From the NCBI GenBank assembly GCA_020434565.1, contig JAGRAO010000002.1, positions 1 through 55,407 on the forward strand: a DNA stretch of 55,407 bases, given 5' to 3'. Position 1 is the stretch's first letter; every line of letters starts with the position of its first letter. The translations under genes were made by a program, and so were the position numbers. The DNA is from Bdellovibrionales bacterium. Its GTDB lineage: Bacteria > Bdellovibrionota_C > UBA2361 > RFPC01. The notes under the pieces were generated by a model. That model saw nothing but the letters and a program-made list of their open reading frames with translations. It had not been told where the DNA came from and did not search any database. Below, in pieces: positions 42,856-52,900 of the stretch.

Positions 42856-43581
42856 CTACTGAATCTGAAATCCTGCGTGAACCACGGCAGTAATCTCTTT
42901 CTCGATTGAACTCGTATCGTTCATTCCGTAATCAGAAATGATAGTGGAATTGAGCGGAGTGATCTGGAGTACTCCCATGCGAGCATATCGGATGGGCCCA
43001 AGGGTCGAATGAGTCGCTGCCGCGATACGAATTGCTCGCTCCCTTGCATCTGCCGCGGCAAGTTCTTGAACCTCGACTTTGATGTCTGCGAGTTTCGTAT
43101 AGAGGTACGAAGGGCTCTCAATCTCGACTGAAACTCCTTCATTCAGAAGATCCTTTAAACTCAGAGAAAGATCTTGAACTTTAGCAACCTCGTTTGACTC
43201 GATGTGAAACCGCTGCGAAAAACCGTAACGAATGACATTTCCGGTATAGCGACCGTTTTTATCGTATTCAAAGAGGTGCCTATCCATGATCGGCTCAAAT
43301 TGGACCTCTTTCTCTGGAAAGCTTTTTTGAGCCAAAAATCGCAAGAGCTTTGGTCGCTCTCCGTTGAGATTCTCCAATGCCACCTGGGTTGTGTTTCCGC
43401 TACTTGAAAGAGTCCCAGCGAGGCTAGCGAAATCTGACGAAAAGTTCTTTTTGGCAGACCCGATCGCCTTAATGATCTGATTTGAGTCTTTCGCATACCG
43501 AATCTCTTTCGCAATAATGTACGATGAGCAAACGAGGGCAAGGGCGAGTAGGAAAGAGGGCAGGATCAAAGAGTTCTTCAT
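42856..43581 (-). CDS. SIMPL (DUF541) domain protein
   Basis: 241 aa with an N-terminal signal or anchor (LILPSFLLALALVCSSYIIA). The SIMPL pattern is clear in the second half: VQELAAADARERAIRIAAAT, LGPIRYARMGVLQITPLNST, and SIEKEITAVVHAGFQIQ. SIMPL proteins assemble into periplasmic or surface oligomers; some resemble the BP26 channel protein. Function in this organism is not known. It is divergent from the methyltransferase gene across 114 bp. Confidence 0.85.
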   Translation of the reverse strand: MKNSLILPSFLLALALVCSSYIIAKEIRYAKDSNQIIKAIGSAKKNFSSDFASLAGTLSSSGNTTQVALENLNGERPKLLRFLAQKSFPEKEVQFEPIMDRHLFEYDKNGRYTGNVIRYGFSQRFHIESNEVAKVQDLSLSLKDLLNEGVSVEIESPSYLYTKLADIKVEVQELAAADARERAIRIAAATHSTLGPIRYARMGVLQITPLNSTIISDYGMNDTSSIEKEITAVVHAGFQIQ

Positions 43582-43695
43582 TTTCTAACCTATGTGGTAG
43601 CTCAATTTGCAGAGGATAGGGTGTTTCCTCTGAGAGCGAAAGGCCGCTGCCCAATCATTTTTTGCCCCTCAAAGCTTGAGTGCAGAGGTTATGAA

Positions 43696-45096
43696 ATGGC
43701 TTTTCATGTGGCGACCCGTGATCCGGCTTCCTTCAGAGACCCCGATGGCTTCGTGTATCGAAAGGGGGGGAGGATTCTTCGACAGCTTAATCCTGCTTAT
43801 CGAGAAAACTTCGCCGCACTTCAAACAAGCGGTCTGTGGGAAGAACTCAGCTCTGAAGGGTTGCTTATTAAGACTGAGCAAGTTGCTCTCAGCGAAGCCT
43901 TCTCTGAGGATGCGCTGGCTGTCTTTGCGCCGAGTGAAATTCCCTTCATCTCCTATCCATACGAGTGGTGCTACTCTCAGCTGAAGGAAGCAGCGCTTCT
44001 CACTCTGACAATTCAGAGACGTGCTCTCGAACGGGGGTTTACGCTAAAGGACTGTTCAGCCTTTAACGTGCAGTTTCAGGGAGGCGCTCCGGTTTTTATC
44101 GATTCACTCTCCTTTCAAATCTATCGTGAAGGAACTCCATGGCATGCGTATCGTCAGTTCTGCGAGCACTTTCTTCTCCCTCTCGCTCTCATGCGTTATA
44201 GAGGGCTTGAAGCGCATCGATTACTCGTCGGGCATGTGTCGGGGGTCCCACTTGATTTTGGAGTCCCACTTCTTCCGAAAGGGGCGTTTCTTCGTCCAGG
44301 GCTGTTGGCGCATCTCCTGCTCCATGCTCGGTTCCAACGAAAATCAAATTCCTCTCTTCTCTCTCCTTCCACTAAGAATTTTCCAAAGCGCTCTTTCTCT
44401 AATCTTCTCGACCATCTCGAAGGCACTCTCTCCGGATTGGCGCTGCCGAAATCTCAATCTTTTTGGGAAAGGTATTACGAGGATGAACTCAATTACTCTG
44501 GTGCCGCCTTTGAAGAGAAGAAAAGGTTTGTGGCGGAAGCGCTCGCTCGATTAAAGCCGAAAATGGTGTGGGACGTTGGAGCAAACACAGGAGTGTTCAG
44601 CCGGGTTGCAGCTGAGAAAGCCGACTATGTTGTCTCCGGCGATCTAGATAGCGTGTGCGTTGAGCGAAATTTTCAAGCGTTAAAAGGCGATTCCTCTTCG
44701 CGGGTGCTGCCACTGATCCTGGATCTCTGCAATCCCTCGCCAGCCATCGGTTGGTCGAACCGCGAGAGGGCGAGTCTTTCGGAACGTGGCCCAGCGGATA
44801 TGGTGTTGGCTCTTGCTCTTGTTCACCACCTGGCTATTGGTAACAATGTCCCGCTTCCGATGATTGCTGAATTTTTCTCAAAAATAGCTCGTTCTCTAAT
44901 TATTGAATTTGTTCCGAAAGACGATTCACAGGTTGAGAGAATGCTTTCTTCTCGAGCAGATATTTTTACTCACTACTGCGTTGACGCGTTCGAATTGAGC
45001 TTTGCCCAGTATTTTCGAATAACTGATCGTCAAAAGTTGGCAGGAAGTTCGAGGGAGCTTTTTGTCATGGAAAATATTGGGTTGAGTGAACAGTGA
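43696..45096 (+). CDS. NoeA-like SAM-dependent methyltransferase
   Basis: 466 aa from the ATG at 43696, nine bases after AGAGG. N-terminal half (RDPDGFVYRKGGRILRQLNP, SYPYEWCYSQLKEAALLTLT, FIDSLSFQIYREG) is the long conserved lead of NoeA-type methyltransferases; the C-terminal part holds the SAM domain: MVWDVGANTGVFSRVAAEKA (motif I), VVSGDLD, DMVLALALVHHLAIGNN, SLIIEFVPKDD. NoeA was named in rhizobial nodulation, but relatives are common beside sulfatase-like membrane proteins, as here. It overlaps the next gene by GTGA, so they are coupled. Likely modifies a cell-surface or exported glycan; the substrate is unknown. Confidence 0.75.
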   Translation: MAFHVATRDPASFRDPDGFVYRKGGRILRQLNPAYRENFAALQTSGLWEELSSEGLLIKTEQVALSEAFSEDALAVFAPSEIPFISYPYEWCYSQLKEAALLTLTIQRRALERGFTLKDCSAFNVQFQGGAPVFIDSLSFQIYREGTPWHAYRQFCEHFLLPLALMRYRGLEAHRLLVGHVSGVPLDFGVPLLPKGAFLRPGLLAHLLLHARFQRKSNSSLLSPSTKNFPKRSFSNLLDHLEGTLSGLALPKSQSFWERYYEDELNYSGAAFEEKKRFVAEALARLKPKMVWDVGANTGVFSRVAAEKADYVVSGDLDSVCVERNFQALKGDSSSRVLPLILDLCNPSPAIGWSNRERASLSERGPADMVLALALVHHLAIGNNVPLPMIAEFFSKIARSLIIEFVPKDDSQVERMLSSRADIFTHYCVDAFELSFAQYFRITDRQKLAGSSRELFVMENIGLSEQ

Positions 45097-46706
45097 AACG
45101 CTTTCCGCTCCACCTCTTTCTCTTTTGTGCTTTTCCAGCAGTCTTTCTCTATGCAAACAATCTTGACTACTCAGATTTTCATGAGTTTGTTGAACTAGCG
45201 CTCCTTTTGTTGGGAATAGCAGGAGCGACCTGGGGTGTCATACGGGTCACTCAGAGCTCTTCTGGTCGTCTGCAAAACCTATTGCTCGCATCATTTTTTT
45301 TCGGCTCTCTCTACCTCTATGGTCCACTCAATCTCGTTCTTGGTGGGATTGTTGTCTCTTTTGGAATCTCACTTCGAGTCTTTGACTATCTTTTGATCGT
45401 TATTTTAGTGGCGTTTCTGTTGTTTTTGTTTGGTTGGATAAAGCGAACTTCGGCGGGAGCTCTTGCTGGCCTCACCTTCTTCTTGAATATGACTGCTCTT
45501 GTCTTATGGGGAGCATCGTTGGCTCAAGTGGCGCAGTACTACTCTGAGAGTGTCCCCCAGTCCGCTAGGTCGAATCTTGAAAGTGAGCTCTCAAAGCAGA
45601 TTGCTTCAGGTAAAAAGGTCGAACCTTTGCCAGATATCTACTACATCATCCTCGACGGGTATGCGCGCGGAGATGTCTTAAAAACCATGTATGGATTCGA
45701 TAACGAGCCGTTTCTTTCGAGGCTAAGAGAGCTTGGTTTCTATGTAGCGGATAAGAGCACTCCGAACTATCCCCAGACAGCATTGTCTCTCGCAAGTTCT
45801 CTTAACATGGAGTATCTCGATCACCTCCTCCCCGGAGTTGCTCGGCACAACATTCAGCTCAAACCGTTTTTTACCCTCATTCATCAGAGTCTCATAGTCT
45901 CGCTTCTTCGCCGTGAGGGGTATTCCTTTCTGTGCTATGCGAATGGTTGGAATTCAACAGAAAATATGCCGGCCGATCGGCTGCTCGGACCACCGGATGA
46001 CAATAAGCTGCTCACTCTCTTTCTTGGAAATCTCAATTTCCCTGGATTGAGAGATTATATAGCTCGATTACAACACGACGAATTTCGAACGAAACAGAGA
46101 TACATACTCGAGAATCTGGGAAACGAAACCTCTGCCCACACTCCTCTCTTTGTCTTTGCACACGTTGTGAACCCGCATCCCCCATTTATCTTTCAGGCTG
46201 ATGGGGAGCCAAGATTTCCTGGAAAGTCTTTCTCTATGGAAGATGGTGAACCGTATGGTCCACTCCAAAATTATCGGGAAAACTATCTCGCGCAGGTTCA
46301 GTTTGTAAATCGGATGCTGTTGCGGCGAATTTCAATTCTTCTCGAAACGAGAAAAGATGCTATCGTTATCCTTCAGGGAGACCACGGTCCCGGTTCTCAT
46401 TTTCATATGGTGCGTAAGGAGGATGCCTATCTTCCAGAACGTTTCAGTATCTTCAATGCTTATCGGCTCCCTGCTTCGGGAAGAGAAAGGCTCTACAATT
46501 CAATCTCGCCGGTAAATTCCTTCCGGGTTGTCTTGAATGCTCTTTTTGGAACGAATATTCCGCTCCTTCCCGACAAAAGCTTCTACGCAAGCTATCTGAG
46601 ACCATTTTGGTATCGAGAACTCAATCAGAGCGAGATCGAGTTTCATTTGGAAGTTGAACCGCCGCACTTTGATCGCGAGAGGCTATTTCATAGCCTCTCT
46701 CAGTGA
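45093..46706 (+). CDS. Membrane-bound sulfatase/alkaline-phosphatase-superfamily protein
   Basis: 537 aa, starting with GTG in the overlap with the methyltransferase gene. Residues about 5-150 hold about five membrane helices. From about 180 there is a periplasmic sulfatase-like domain: PDIYYIILDGYARGDVLKTM with the first metal Asp, NYPQTALSLASSLNMEYL with the nucleophile Thr, VFAHVVNPHPPFIF, and VILQGDHGPGSHF with metal Asp and His. This resembles LtaS/EptA-type phosphotransferases. It probably adds or removes a phospho- or sulfo-group on a surface polymer, working with the coupled methyltransferase. The 3' end overlaps the convergent DUF3050 gene by 7 bp. Confidence 0.8.
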   Translation: MKRFPLHLFLFCAFPAVFLYANNLDYSDFHEFVELALLLLGIAGATWGVIRVTQSSSGRLQNLLLASFFFGSLYLYGPLNLVLGGIVVSFGISLRVFDYLLIVILVAFLLFLFGWIKRTSAGALAGLTFFLNMTALVLWGASLAQVAQYYSESVPQSARSNLESELSKQIASGKKVEPLPDIYYIILDGYARGDVLKTMYGFDNEPFLSRLRELGFYVADKSTPNYPQTALSLASSLNMEYLDHLLPGVARHNIQLKPFFTLIHQSLIVSLLRREGYSFLCYANGWNSTENMPADRLLGPPDDNKLLTLFLGNLNFPGLRDYIARLQHDEFRTKQRYILENLGNETSAHTPLFVFAHVVNPHPPFIFQADGEPRFPGKSFSMEDGEPYGPLQNYRENYLAQVQFVNRMLLRRISILLETRKDAIVILQGDHGPGSHFHMVRKEDAYLPERFSIFNAYRLPASGRERLYNSISPVNSFRVVLNALFGTNIPLLPDKSFYASYLRPFWYRELNQSEIEFHLEVEPPHFDRERLFHSLSQ

Positions 46707-47548
46707 ACTCGCGAGAAGCCTCTCTGAGATAGTTCCTGTTCAAACGTTTCAGCGAGCAAGGCAGGCTCCTCACAGTTTCTTGCAGATACAATAAGGGTTA
46801 AAATTGCGTCCCAGAGCTGGATTCGTTGCTGGAGTGCTGAAGTCGCCGCTAATTTCGCCTCATTCCAGAGCTTATCGTTTTCACCGCAAACTATTTCCAA
46901 AAGCTGCAATGCAGGAGAGAGAAGATCAGGATCGTCTTCCGATACTCCTCCGCAGTGCCGTTCGAGGTAGTATCGAAAGATTGAGGCATCAATTTCTTCC
47001 GTTTGCTCAAAGAGAGTTTGAAACATTTCAGGAATCAAATCCTCTCTCGCATACGCGAAGGCAGCGACGACTTCGTGAAGGCCGCCATCAGCCGCCAAAG
47101 AAAAAGTGTGTCGCGAATACTCTTCAGCAGCTACTGGAGCGAGGGAATCGCGAAATGCTTCTTCCAGGGACGTTCCTGAGGCGAGGTTCTCCAAAACGGT
47201 TCCAAGAGACTCAAAACTTGCGCCAACTTCCTCCATCGCTTTTGCGTAAAGCTGAAGATGGCTCACATAATCTCCATCAGGGGAAATATCGCTCTCCTCT
47301 TGAAGCACGAGCTCGTTAATATATCGAGCAAGAAGCGGATCGAGCATCGGAATCCATGGGAGAGACAGGCAGGTGAGATCCCTCTGAATTCTCTTTAGAA
47401 GAGACATGAAATCCCAAACAGCGAAGCAGTGTACCTCCATAAATCTCCGAAGGTCCTGCAGTGAGCGAAGCTCACTGTACAGAGGGTGTGAAAGGAGCTT
47501 CTCTCTCAGGGGTAAGAGCTCACCGTCGAGAAGTTCGATCTGTGACAT
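46700..47548 (-). CDS. DUF3050 heme-oxygenase-like protein
   Basis: 282 aa from the ATG at 47548, with GGAG about 5 bases upstream; the frame extends further but without coding character. Matches DUF3050: LLSHPLYSELRSLQDLRRFM, EVHCFAVWDFMSLLKRIQRD, ELVLQEESDISPDGDYVSHL, EVVAAFAYAREDLIPEMFQT, and IFRYYLERHCGG. The Glu/His pattern (EVH, EES, HL, ARE, ERH) suits the helical heme-oxygenase-like diiron oxygenase fold. Members are poorly studied; some relatives in this fold oxidise amino or fatty acids. Substrate unknown. Confidence 0.85.
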   Translation of the reverse strand: MSQIELLDGELLPLREKLLSHPLYSELRSLQDLRRFMEVHCFAVWDFMSLLKRIQRDLTCLSLPWIPMLDPLLARYINELVLQEESDISPDGDYVSHLQLYAKAMEEVGASFESLGTVLENLASGTSLEEAFRDSLAPVAAEEYSRHTFSLAADGGLHEVVAAFAYAREDLIPEMFQTLFEQTEEIDASIFRYYLERHCGGVSEDDPDLLSPALQLLEIVCGENDKLWNEAKLAATSALQQRIQLWDAILTLIVSARNCEEPALLAETFEQELSQRGFSRVH

Positions 47549-47712
47549 AGGTTCTCCACCAAATCTGTTAGGGAAGATCGGCACTCGTTTGGTTTGTGCG
47601 TAACACAATTGGTGCTGTGACGCGAGCACTCGATTGAGGCTCCTCTCGGTGTCCCCTTGAGGGGTTGTGGATTTCGTGCGCAACAAACTGAATTTATAGA
47701 AGGAGGGTGTCG

Positions 47713-49179
47713 TTATCTCCGATCAAAGGGCCTACGACCGAAAAGGAGTGCCGCGGCTCCAGCACAAACTCCAGCTAAGATCGCCGATCCACCCACTGAG
47801 CCGAAAGTAGAAAAAAGCTTTGGAACTTCCTCAATGAGAAGAAAGGCCACCGCCGGTACACCAAACACTGCCCCAAACATATCCCAGCGCTCGTCAAATC
47901 GAGAAGTTCTGAGACTGACGACATTATCTCTCGTCTGTTCTGTTAAAAGAATATCTTGCTCGAGGCTCTTGAGAGACGTGAGCAAATCTTCGTATCGCTT
48001 TGAGAGTATCGCCACCCGAGACTCGGAAAACTCTAGTCCATGCTCCTTCGCGAACGTTGCAAGAATTTGTGGAACTCCAGACTGCCTGCTAATGACTCCT
48101 TTGACCTTGTTCAAATCTCCTTTTGCATCGGTCAAACGAGCGTCGAACTGGTGCGGGTGGCTTCCAGCGCCATCGTGCAACGCCTTCTGAAGAGATTGGG
48201 CCTCTTCTCCGAGACTCGAGAGAATCTGGCGATTGTGCATTTGAGCCGAGTGCGACAGCTCATCAAAGAGGTCCATCAGCCCGACATCTGATTGACGTTT
48301 TTCAAGATTGGCGCGAGCTTCACGAACAATTCCTGAAATTCCAGAGTGCAGTGTCACGACATAACCCGGACCCATAAACGTTTGAATTTCGCACAATTTG
48401 ATACTGAGCGGGTCATCTCCATCTTGCACAATCACGGGAGTCGAAACGGAGATATGCTTACCATCCGTCCGCACAGCCTCGTCACTCTTGTGTCTCGAAC
48501 AATTATCAATCAGAGACTGAGGAATATTGAACTTTTTTTGAAGCTCTCGAATTTTTTCGGCGTCCGGATTTAAAACATCAATCCATGCTTCTTCGATGTC
48601 GTCCTCTTTTTCTCCTTCCTTCGTACGAATAAGACATCCATCTCTCAGCTTGGTCGCACTTTGAACAGGTCCGTTCGTTCTAGGTTCGAATCCCTCAGGA
48701 AGTTTTTTCGTTGAAACGTAGGTGTCGTAGCTTCTCACAATTTGATCAACGCTGTGCCCAAGGTTTGAGTCGATAGCTGCGTTGTGTGATCTTGCCATTT
48801 CAAGCAGGTTGCCTAGGTCAGAACTTTGAATTACCACCTGTCCCAAACGCTCTACCGTTACCGGCTCGATATCTGGAATCTCCTGTAGTATTTCTGCTGC
48901 AGTTGCATCGCATGCTGGCTGAATCGTGATATAGGCGACTTCTCTTCCAGACCGATCGCAGATTGCGATGTCGATAGCAGGTGGGGCTTCGCTCGAGGGT
49001 TCTACGAGCTGAACAGTTTTTACGAAAAGATTTTCCTTGCGTAGTGATATTTCGGCTCGTCCCGGGCGGTTTGAGGGGCTCAATGAGTACTCAGCGATTG
49101 GCTCTTGCAGCTCGATTGCGCCGGGGATTGGTTCTGGCGTTGATGGTGGTGCTACTTCGATAGCCGGAGTTTGGTTCAT
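47713..49179 (-). CDS. CorA-like divalent-metal channel protein lacking the GMN motif
   Basis: 488 aa, longer than CorA (about 320). The first 190 residues are extra and Pro/Glu-rich. From about 195 the CorA cytoplasmic domain appears (EEAWIDVLNPDAEKIRELQK, YVVTLHSGISGIVREARANL), then the long stalk helix (LSKRYEDLLTSLKSLEQDIL) and two membrane helices (FGVPAVAFLLIEEVP and ILAGVCAGAAALLFG). The GMN signature at the end of the first helix, essential for Mg2+ selection, is missing (IEEVPKLFSTFG instead). It may be a regulatory or different-ion member. Closest known: CorA/ZntB superfamily. Confidence 0.75.
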   Translation of the reverse strand: MNQTPAIEVAPPSTPEPIPGAIELQEPIAEYSLSPSNRPGRAEISLRKENLFVKTVQLVEPSSEAPPAIDIAICDRSGREVAYITIQPACDATAAEILQEIPDIEPVTVERLGQVVIQSSDLGNLLEMARSHNAAIDSNLGHSVDQIVRSYDTYVSTKKLPEGFEPRTNGPVQSATKLRDGCLIRTKEGEKEDDIEEAWIDVLNPDAEKIRELQKKFNIPQSLIDNCSRHKSDEAVRTDGKHISVSTPVIVQDGDDPLSIKLCEIQTFMGPGYVVTLHSGISGIVREARANLEKRQSDVGLMDLFDELSHSAQMHNRQILSSLGEEAQSLQKALHDGAGSHPHQFDARLTDAKGDLNKVKGVISRQSGVPQILATFAKEHGLEFSESRVAILSKRYEDLLTSLKSLEQDILLTEQTRDNVVSLRTSRFDERWDMFGAVFGVPAVAFLLIEEVPKLFSTFGSVGGSAILAGVCAGAAALLFGRRPFDRR

Positions 49180-49443
49180 ACTTCCTCTCTGATTATTCTA
49201 AGTCGCTTGAACCACTAAGCAAATCATTCTTCAACGCCACTGGGAGTGGAGGTCGAAGAGTCTGCTCGTGGCGGAGTTCGGATTCGGCGATTTCGAAAGT
49301 GTTTTTTGTGAGTTAGCAGCTAAGTGGCGGGAAAGGGGCTTTTAGGAAAGTCATTTGTGGTGCTTACGTATTTCCCCGGACCCCTTTAGCACTCGAATCT
49401 TAAGGATGAGGAGAGAGGGGACGACTCCATTGCTAGGGAGAGA

Positions 49444-49932
49444 ATGGACGGTGGTCAACAAGATAAGAGATCCTCTATGTCTGCACCGCTTGTCGATTCG
49501 TTCATGACCGCATGTCCATTTGCGATAGAAGCGGATCTCACTCTTGAAAGAGCGATTCGGTGGTTTGAAGTCAAACGGCTTCTGGTGGCTCCTGTTACCC
49601 AAAATGGGAAAATCATCGGGACTATCTCTAAAAGCTCGCTCGTTCGTGCTCAATCAGACCAGAAGAAGAGGCGCGATATTTCTCATCCGACGGTAGCAGA
49701 TTTTAGCTCACCAATAGTCGTGGCGGTGGAAGTTGACGCTCCGGCCTATGAAGTGATTGCTCAAATGGCGAAGCTCGAAGCTTCGTGCGCCGTGGTTATG
49801 CGGCATTCGAAAGTAATCGGACTTGTTTCAATGGCAAATGTTTTTGAATCATTTTCTGCGATGTTACGAGCCAGAGGACTGACTCACCAAACGAGTGAGG
49901 AACCAAGCTTGTCCGAACGAAAAATCCAGTAG
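49444..49932 (+). CDS. CBS-domain pair protein
   Basis: 162 aa, two CBS motifs and nothing else: VDSFMTACPFAIEADLTLER to GKIIGTISKSSLVR, and TVADFSSPIVVAVEVDAPAY to SKVIGLVSMANVFE. Such pairs bind adenine nucleotides and sense energy state, usually as partners of other proteins. GGGAGAG directly ahead of the ATG supports the start. The 264 bp before it show a short GTGCT/AGCAC repeat only. It converges on the 1070-aa repeat protein gene. Confidence 0.85.
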   Translation: MDGGQQDKRSSMSAPLVDSFMTACPFAIEADLTLERAIRWFEVKRLLVAPVTQNGKIIGTISKSSLVRAQSDQKKRRDISHPTVADFSSPIVVAVEVDAPAYEVIAQMAKLEASCAVVMRHSKVIGLVSMANVFESFSAMLRARGLTHQTSEEPSLSERKIQ

Positions 49933-49956
49933 CGTTTTTCTCAGCCTCCATCTCTG

Positions 49957-52900
49957 TTATTCAGGAAAGTCTTTTCCTTTCCAAAGGAGATCAAACTCTT
50001 GCTGAAGGTAGTGGGGACTAAAAGAGAAAGGTACCGATTCTTCCAAACGAAATTGGGTTTCGACGGCCTCAATCTGGCGATTCATGGCGACTTCAAACAC
50101 TCCCCCCGTTCTGTTCGTTCGAATGTGCTGCGAAGTTGAAACGCCCACAGCGTTAAAGTCATTCCTTTTCGCAAAGTCAATCAATGTATCGAGGAGTGCT
50201 CGGAAGAGCTCTCGTTCGTTTACCTTATAGAGATACGTACTCGAAGGATTGAAGGAGGCCGTAAGGAGTTTTACACCATTTTCCTGATAGTGGTGGAGTA
50301 AAACGAGGCCCTCACATCTCAGCGTCTCCGGATCTCGCATTACAAGTTGAAAGTAGTTCGGAAGATCCCACTGATTCGGCCGGACTTGGTTGAGATCCTG
50401 AGCGAGGTTCTGCTGACCAAGCATGCCAAAACCAAAGTTGCCTCGAAGGGGACCGTCATTTGCTACGCAAACACCACCAACTCGACGAGCAAAGTAGGAT
50501 GAGTGATTCTTTGAAAAGAACGCTTCTAGTTTGCGTACTCCCCGCTCCTCGCACTCCTCGGGCTGAAATTTCGCAATCTCTCGGTCGAGAAACTCGATAT
50601 CTGGAGCTACGAGCCGATCAAAGCACTGAACCAGAAATGGCCCATACATGGATTCAGAGATCTGATCTCTTTCACCTTCCTTTGCTGGTTCACGAGAAAT
50701 AAAGGAAGACTCCGAGTAGTCGCCAAGATGCAAACTCAAAGGATCGACTTGAACCCCGGAGATTTGATCCAAAACGTGCGCCACCTTGCGTTGCTCTGAC
50801 TCAATGATGCGAGCGACAATCTCGTACTTCTTGTCACGAGGAATATTTGGGTCCCGAAGTTTCTGCTCTATATTGATGAGGAGGCCATCTGTAATCCCTC
50901 TCTTTGACAATTGGCCCCGCGCTGCTGCTAGCCGTAGACGCTCTTCCTCGTCACGAAGCTGGCTCTCTGCTATTGCCGCTGGTAATTCCTGCCGTATCCG
51001 TCCATTTATGGCGGCATCCTTTGCTACCGCTTTCGCGGTGTCTCTGAGACGGTCTGCAAAAAATTCACGCAGGAGAAGGAGGTAAGCATAGTCACGGTTC
51101 CGTGCTTGCTCAGAGCGCTCACGGGTCCCTTGGTAGAAGTCCAATTCGTTTACCGTTATTCCAGTATGGTATAAGAGAAATGCCTGTATAAACTCGGCTC
51201 GGGGAGCCCTTCCAAGCGCAGCCTGTATTGCCATCTTGGCAATTCGCTCGGCAGGTTCTCCACTTTTCGGAACGGAAGAGATCTTGTTCAGGCCTTCGGT
51301 AACAATTGCTTTTCTCTCTTTCTCTTCTCGAAATCCCTTCTCAAGAATACCCCGCGCTGTCTCTATTGGTGCTTGCAGAGCGTCAATTTTGTCGTGAAAG
51401 GTTTCTTGATTCGGCTTCAAGCACATCGTAACCCCTTCCGAGAGATCAATTGGATACAACGGACGACAGGTAAAGTGCTCTAGGTGAACAGATCGGTCGA
51501 GATTTTCAAGCTGAGCCGGCGGATTGCCATGGACCAGTCCGGCAAAGTGACCAAAGCCAAATCCTCCTCCATTTGCTGGATACAATATTCTAACAAAGTC
51601 CTTGTAGAGCGGATCAAGGAGAAGCTCATCAGCCTGCCGACCACTCGAAACAACTCTGTCGGCGAGTGAGAGCACTCGCTCTACAAAAGCCTGCTTCTCC
51701 AGTTCTCGGCCTGCTCTCTTGAGTTCGCTGTACTGGTGATAGATTTCAACAGATGGGAGTTTGACCTCTTCAAGATATGAAAGGAGAAAATGACGAGAGT
51801 TTCCGCTTCGCAACATTCGGACTGGCATATTCGATAAGTTTTCAAGAACTACCTCTGGAGTCGATTCGAGTTGCTGACCCAAGAAATGATCAAAGCTTTC
51901 TTGCTCCCACTGAAATGAACTCATGTGCTGGAGTACCCGTTGGAATGAACCTTTACGAGCGAGGTCACTCGCTATATTCGGGGAGAGATGATGGAAAGAC
52001 CCGAGACAGTTCACGACGTCGTCGAAATTACCAGCATCGATCAATCTTCTCGCGATCTCGGGAGAGAGGCTCTCGAAGTGGTGAAGCTTTGTTTTCAGGG
52101 CTGCCATCCCAAGCTTTGGATGATCGAGAATCTTGAGAGCGAGTCCCTCGTGGTCAATCTTTCTCCAGGCGCCTCTCGGCACGAGATCAATCAGGGTGAT
52201 ACCCCCTGCAAGAATGTTTTCCTCAGCAATTCTTGGTATCTCCTCTTCTGAAAAGAGACTGAGGTGTTTCATCACGAGATGTTCAGCAGTCGGCTGTCGA
52301 TGTTTTGGAATCCGCTCAAGAATACCCCTCAAGGAATCATAGGGAAGACGTGCTTCGGGTGGTGTGTGCTGAAGAAAGGTAAAGAGAGATTTTGTATCAA
52401 CAATTCGGATTGCTTCCTCGCAAAATGTTTGGACAACTTTTCGTCGGCTATCTTCAGGAAACTGATTCAATGACTGAGCGAGCGCTTTTATTCCCTCTTC
52501 GAGGGCCGTTACTGTGAGATTGTCACGAAGAAAGCAGCTCTTTGCGAGTTCGATTCCGATCTCCGCTGTAAGAGGGAACGCGCCTAGGGAATCGGGTGTC
52601 TTCAGCGACCCTATAAGACGTTCAAGGAGGGCAGAGCGCTTCTCTCGCCGCATCCCTCGGATAAGCTCAGGCGCTGTCTCTCTGAAGTGGTAAATAGCAC
52701 CAACTACTGCAGCATCTTCTGCTTCACAGAGGAACCGTTCAAACACGACACGTTGCTGGTGCACAGGGACTCGCCCCTCAAAGCTCCCCGGAACACAAAG
52801 CAGCCGTACGGTTTGAGACTGAAGATCTGTGACTTCACTCCCGGACAGTGCATCCTTGAGATAGCCTCGCACCCTGTTTCTATCGACCTTTTGGTTGGGC

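Noticed and set aside
48675-48700. TTCGAATC T-loop-like string suggesting a tRNA
   Set aside because: It lies inside the CorA-like coding sequence and no acceptor stem or cloverleaf can be drawn around it.
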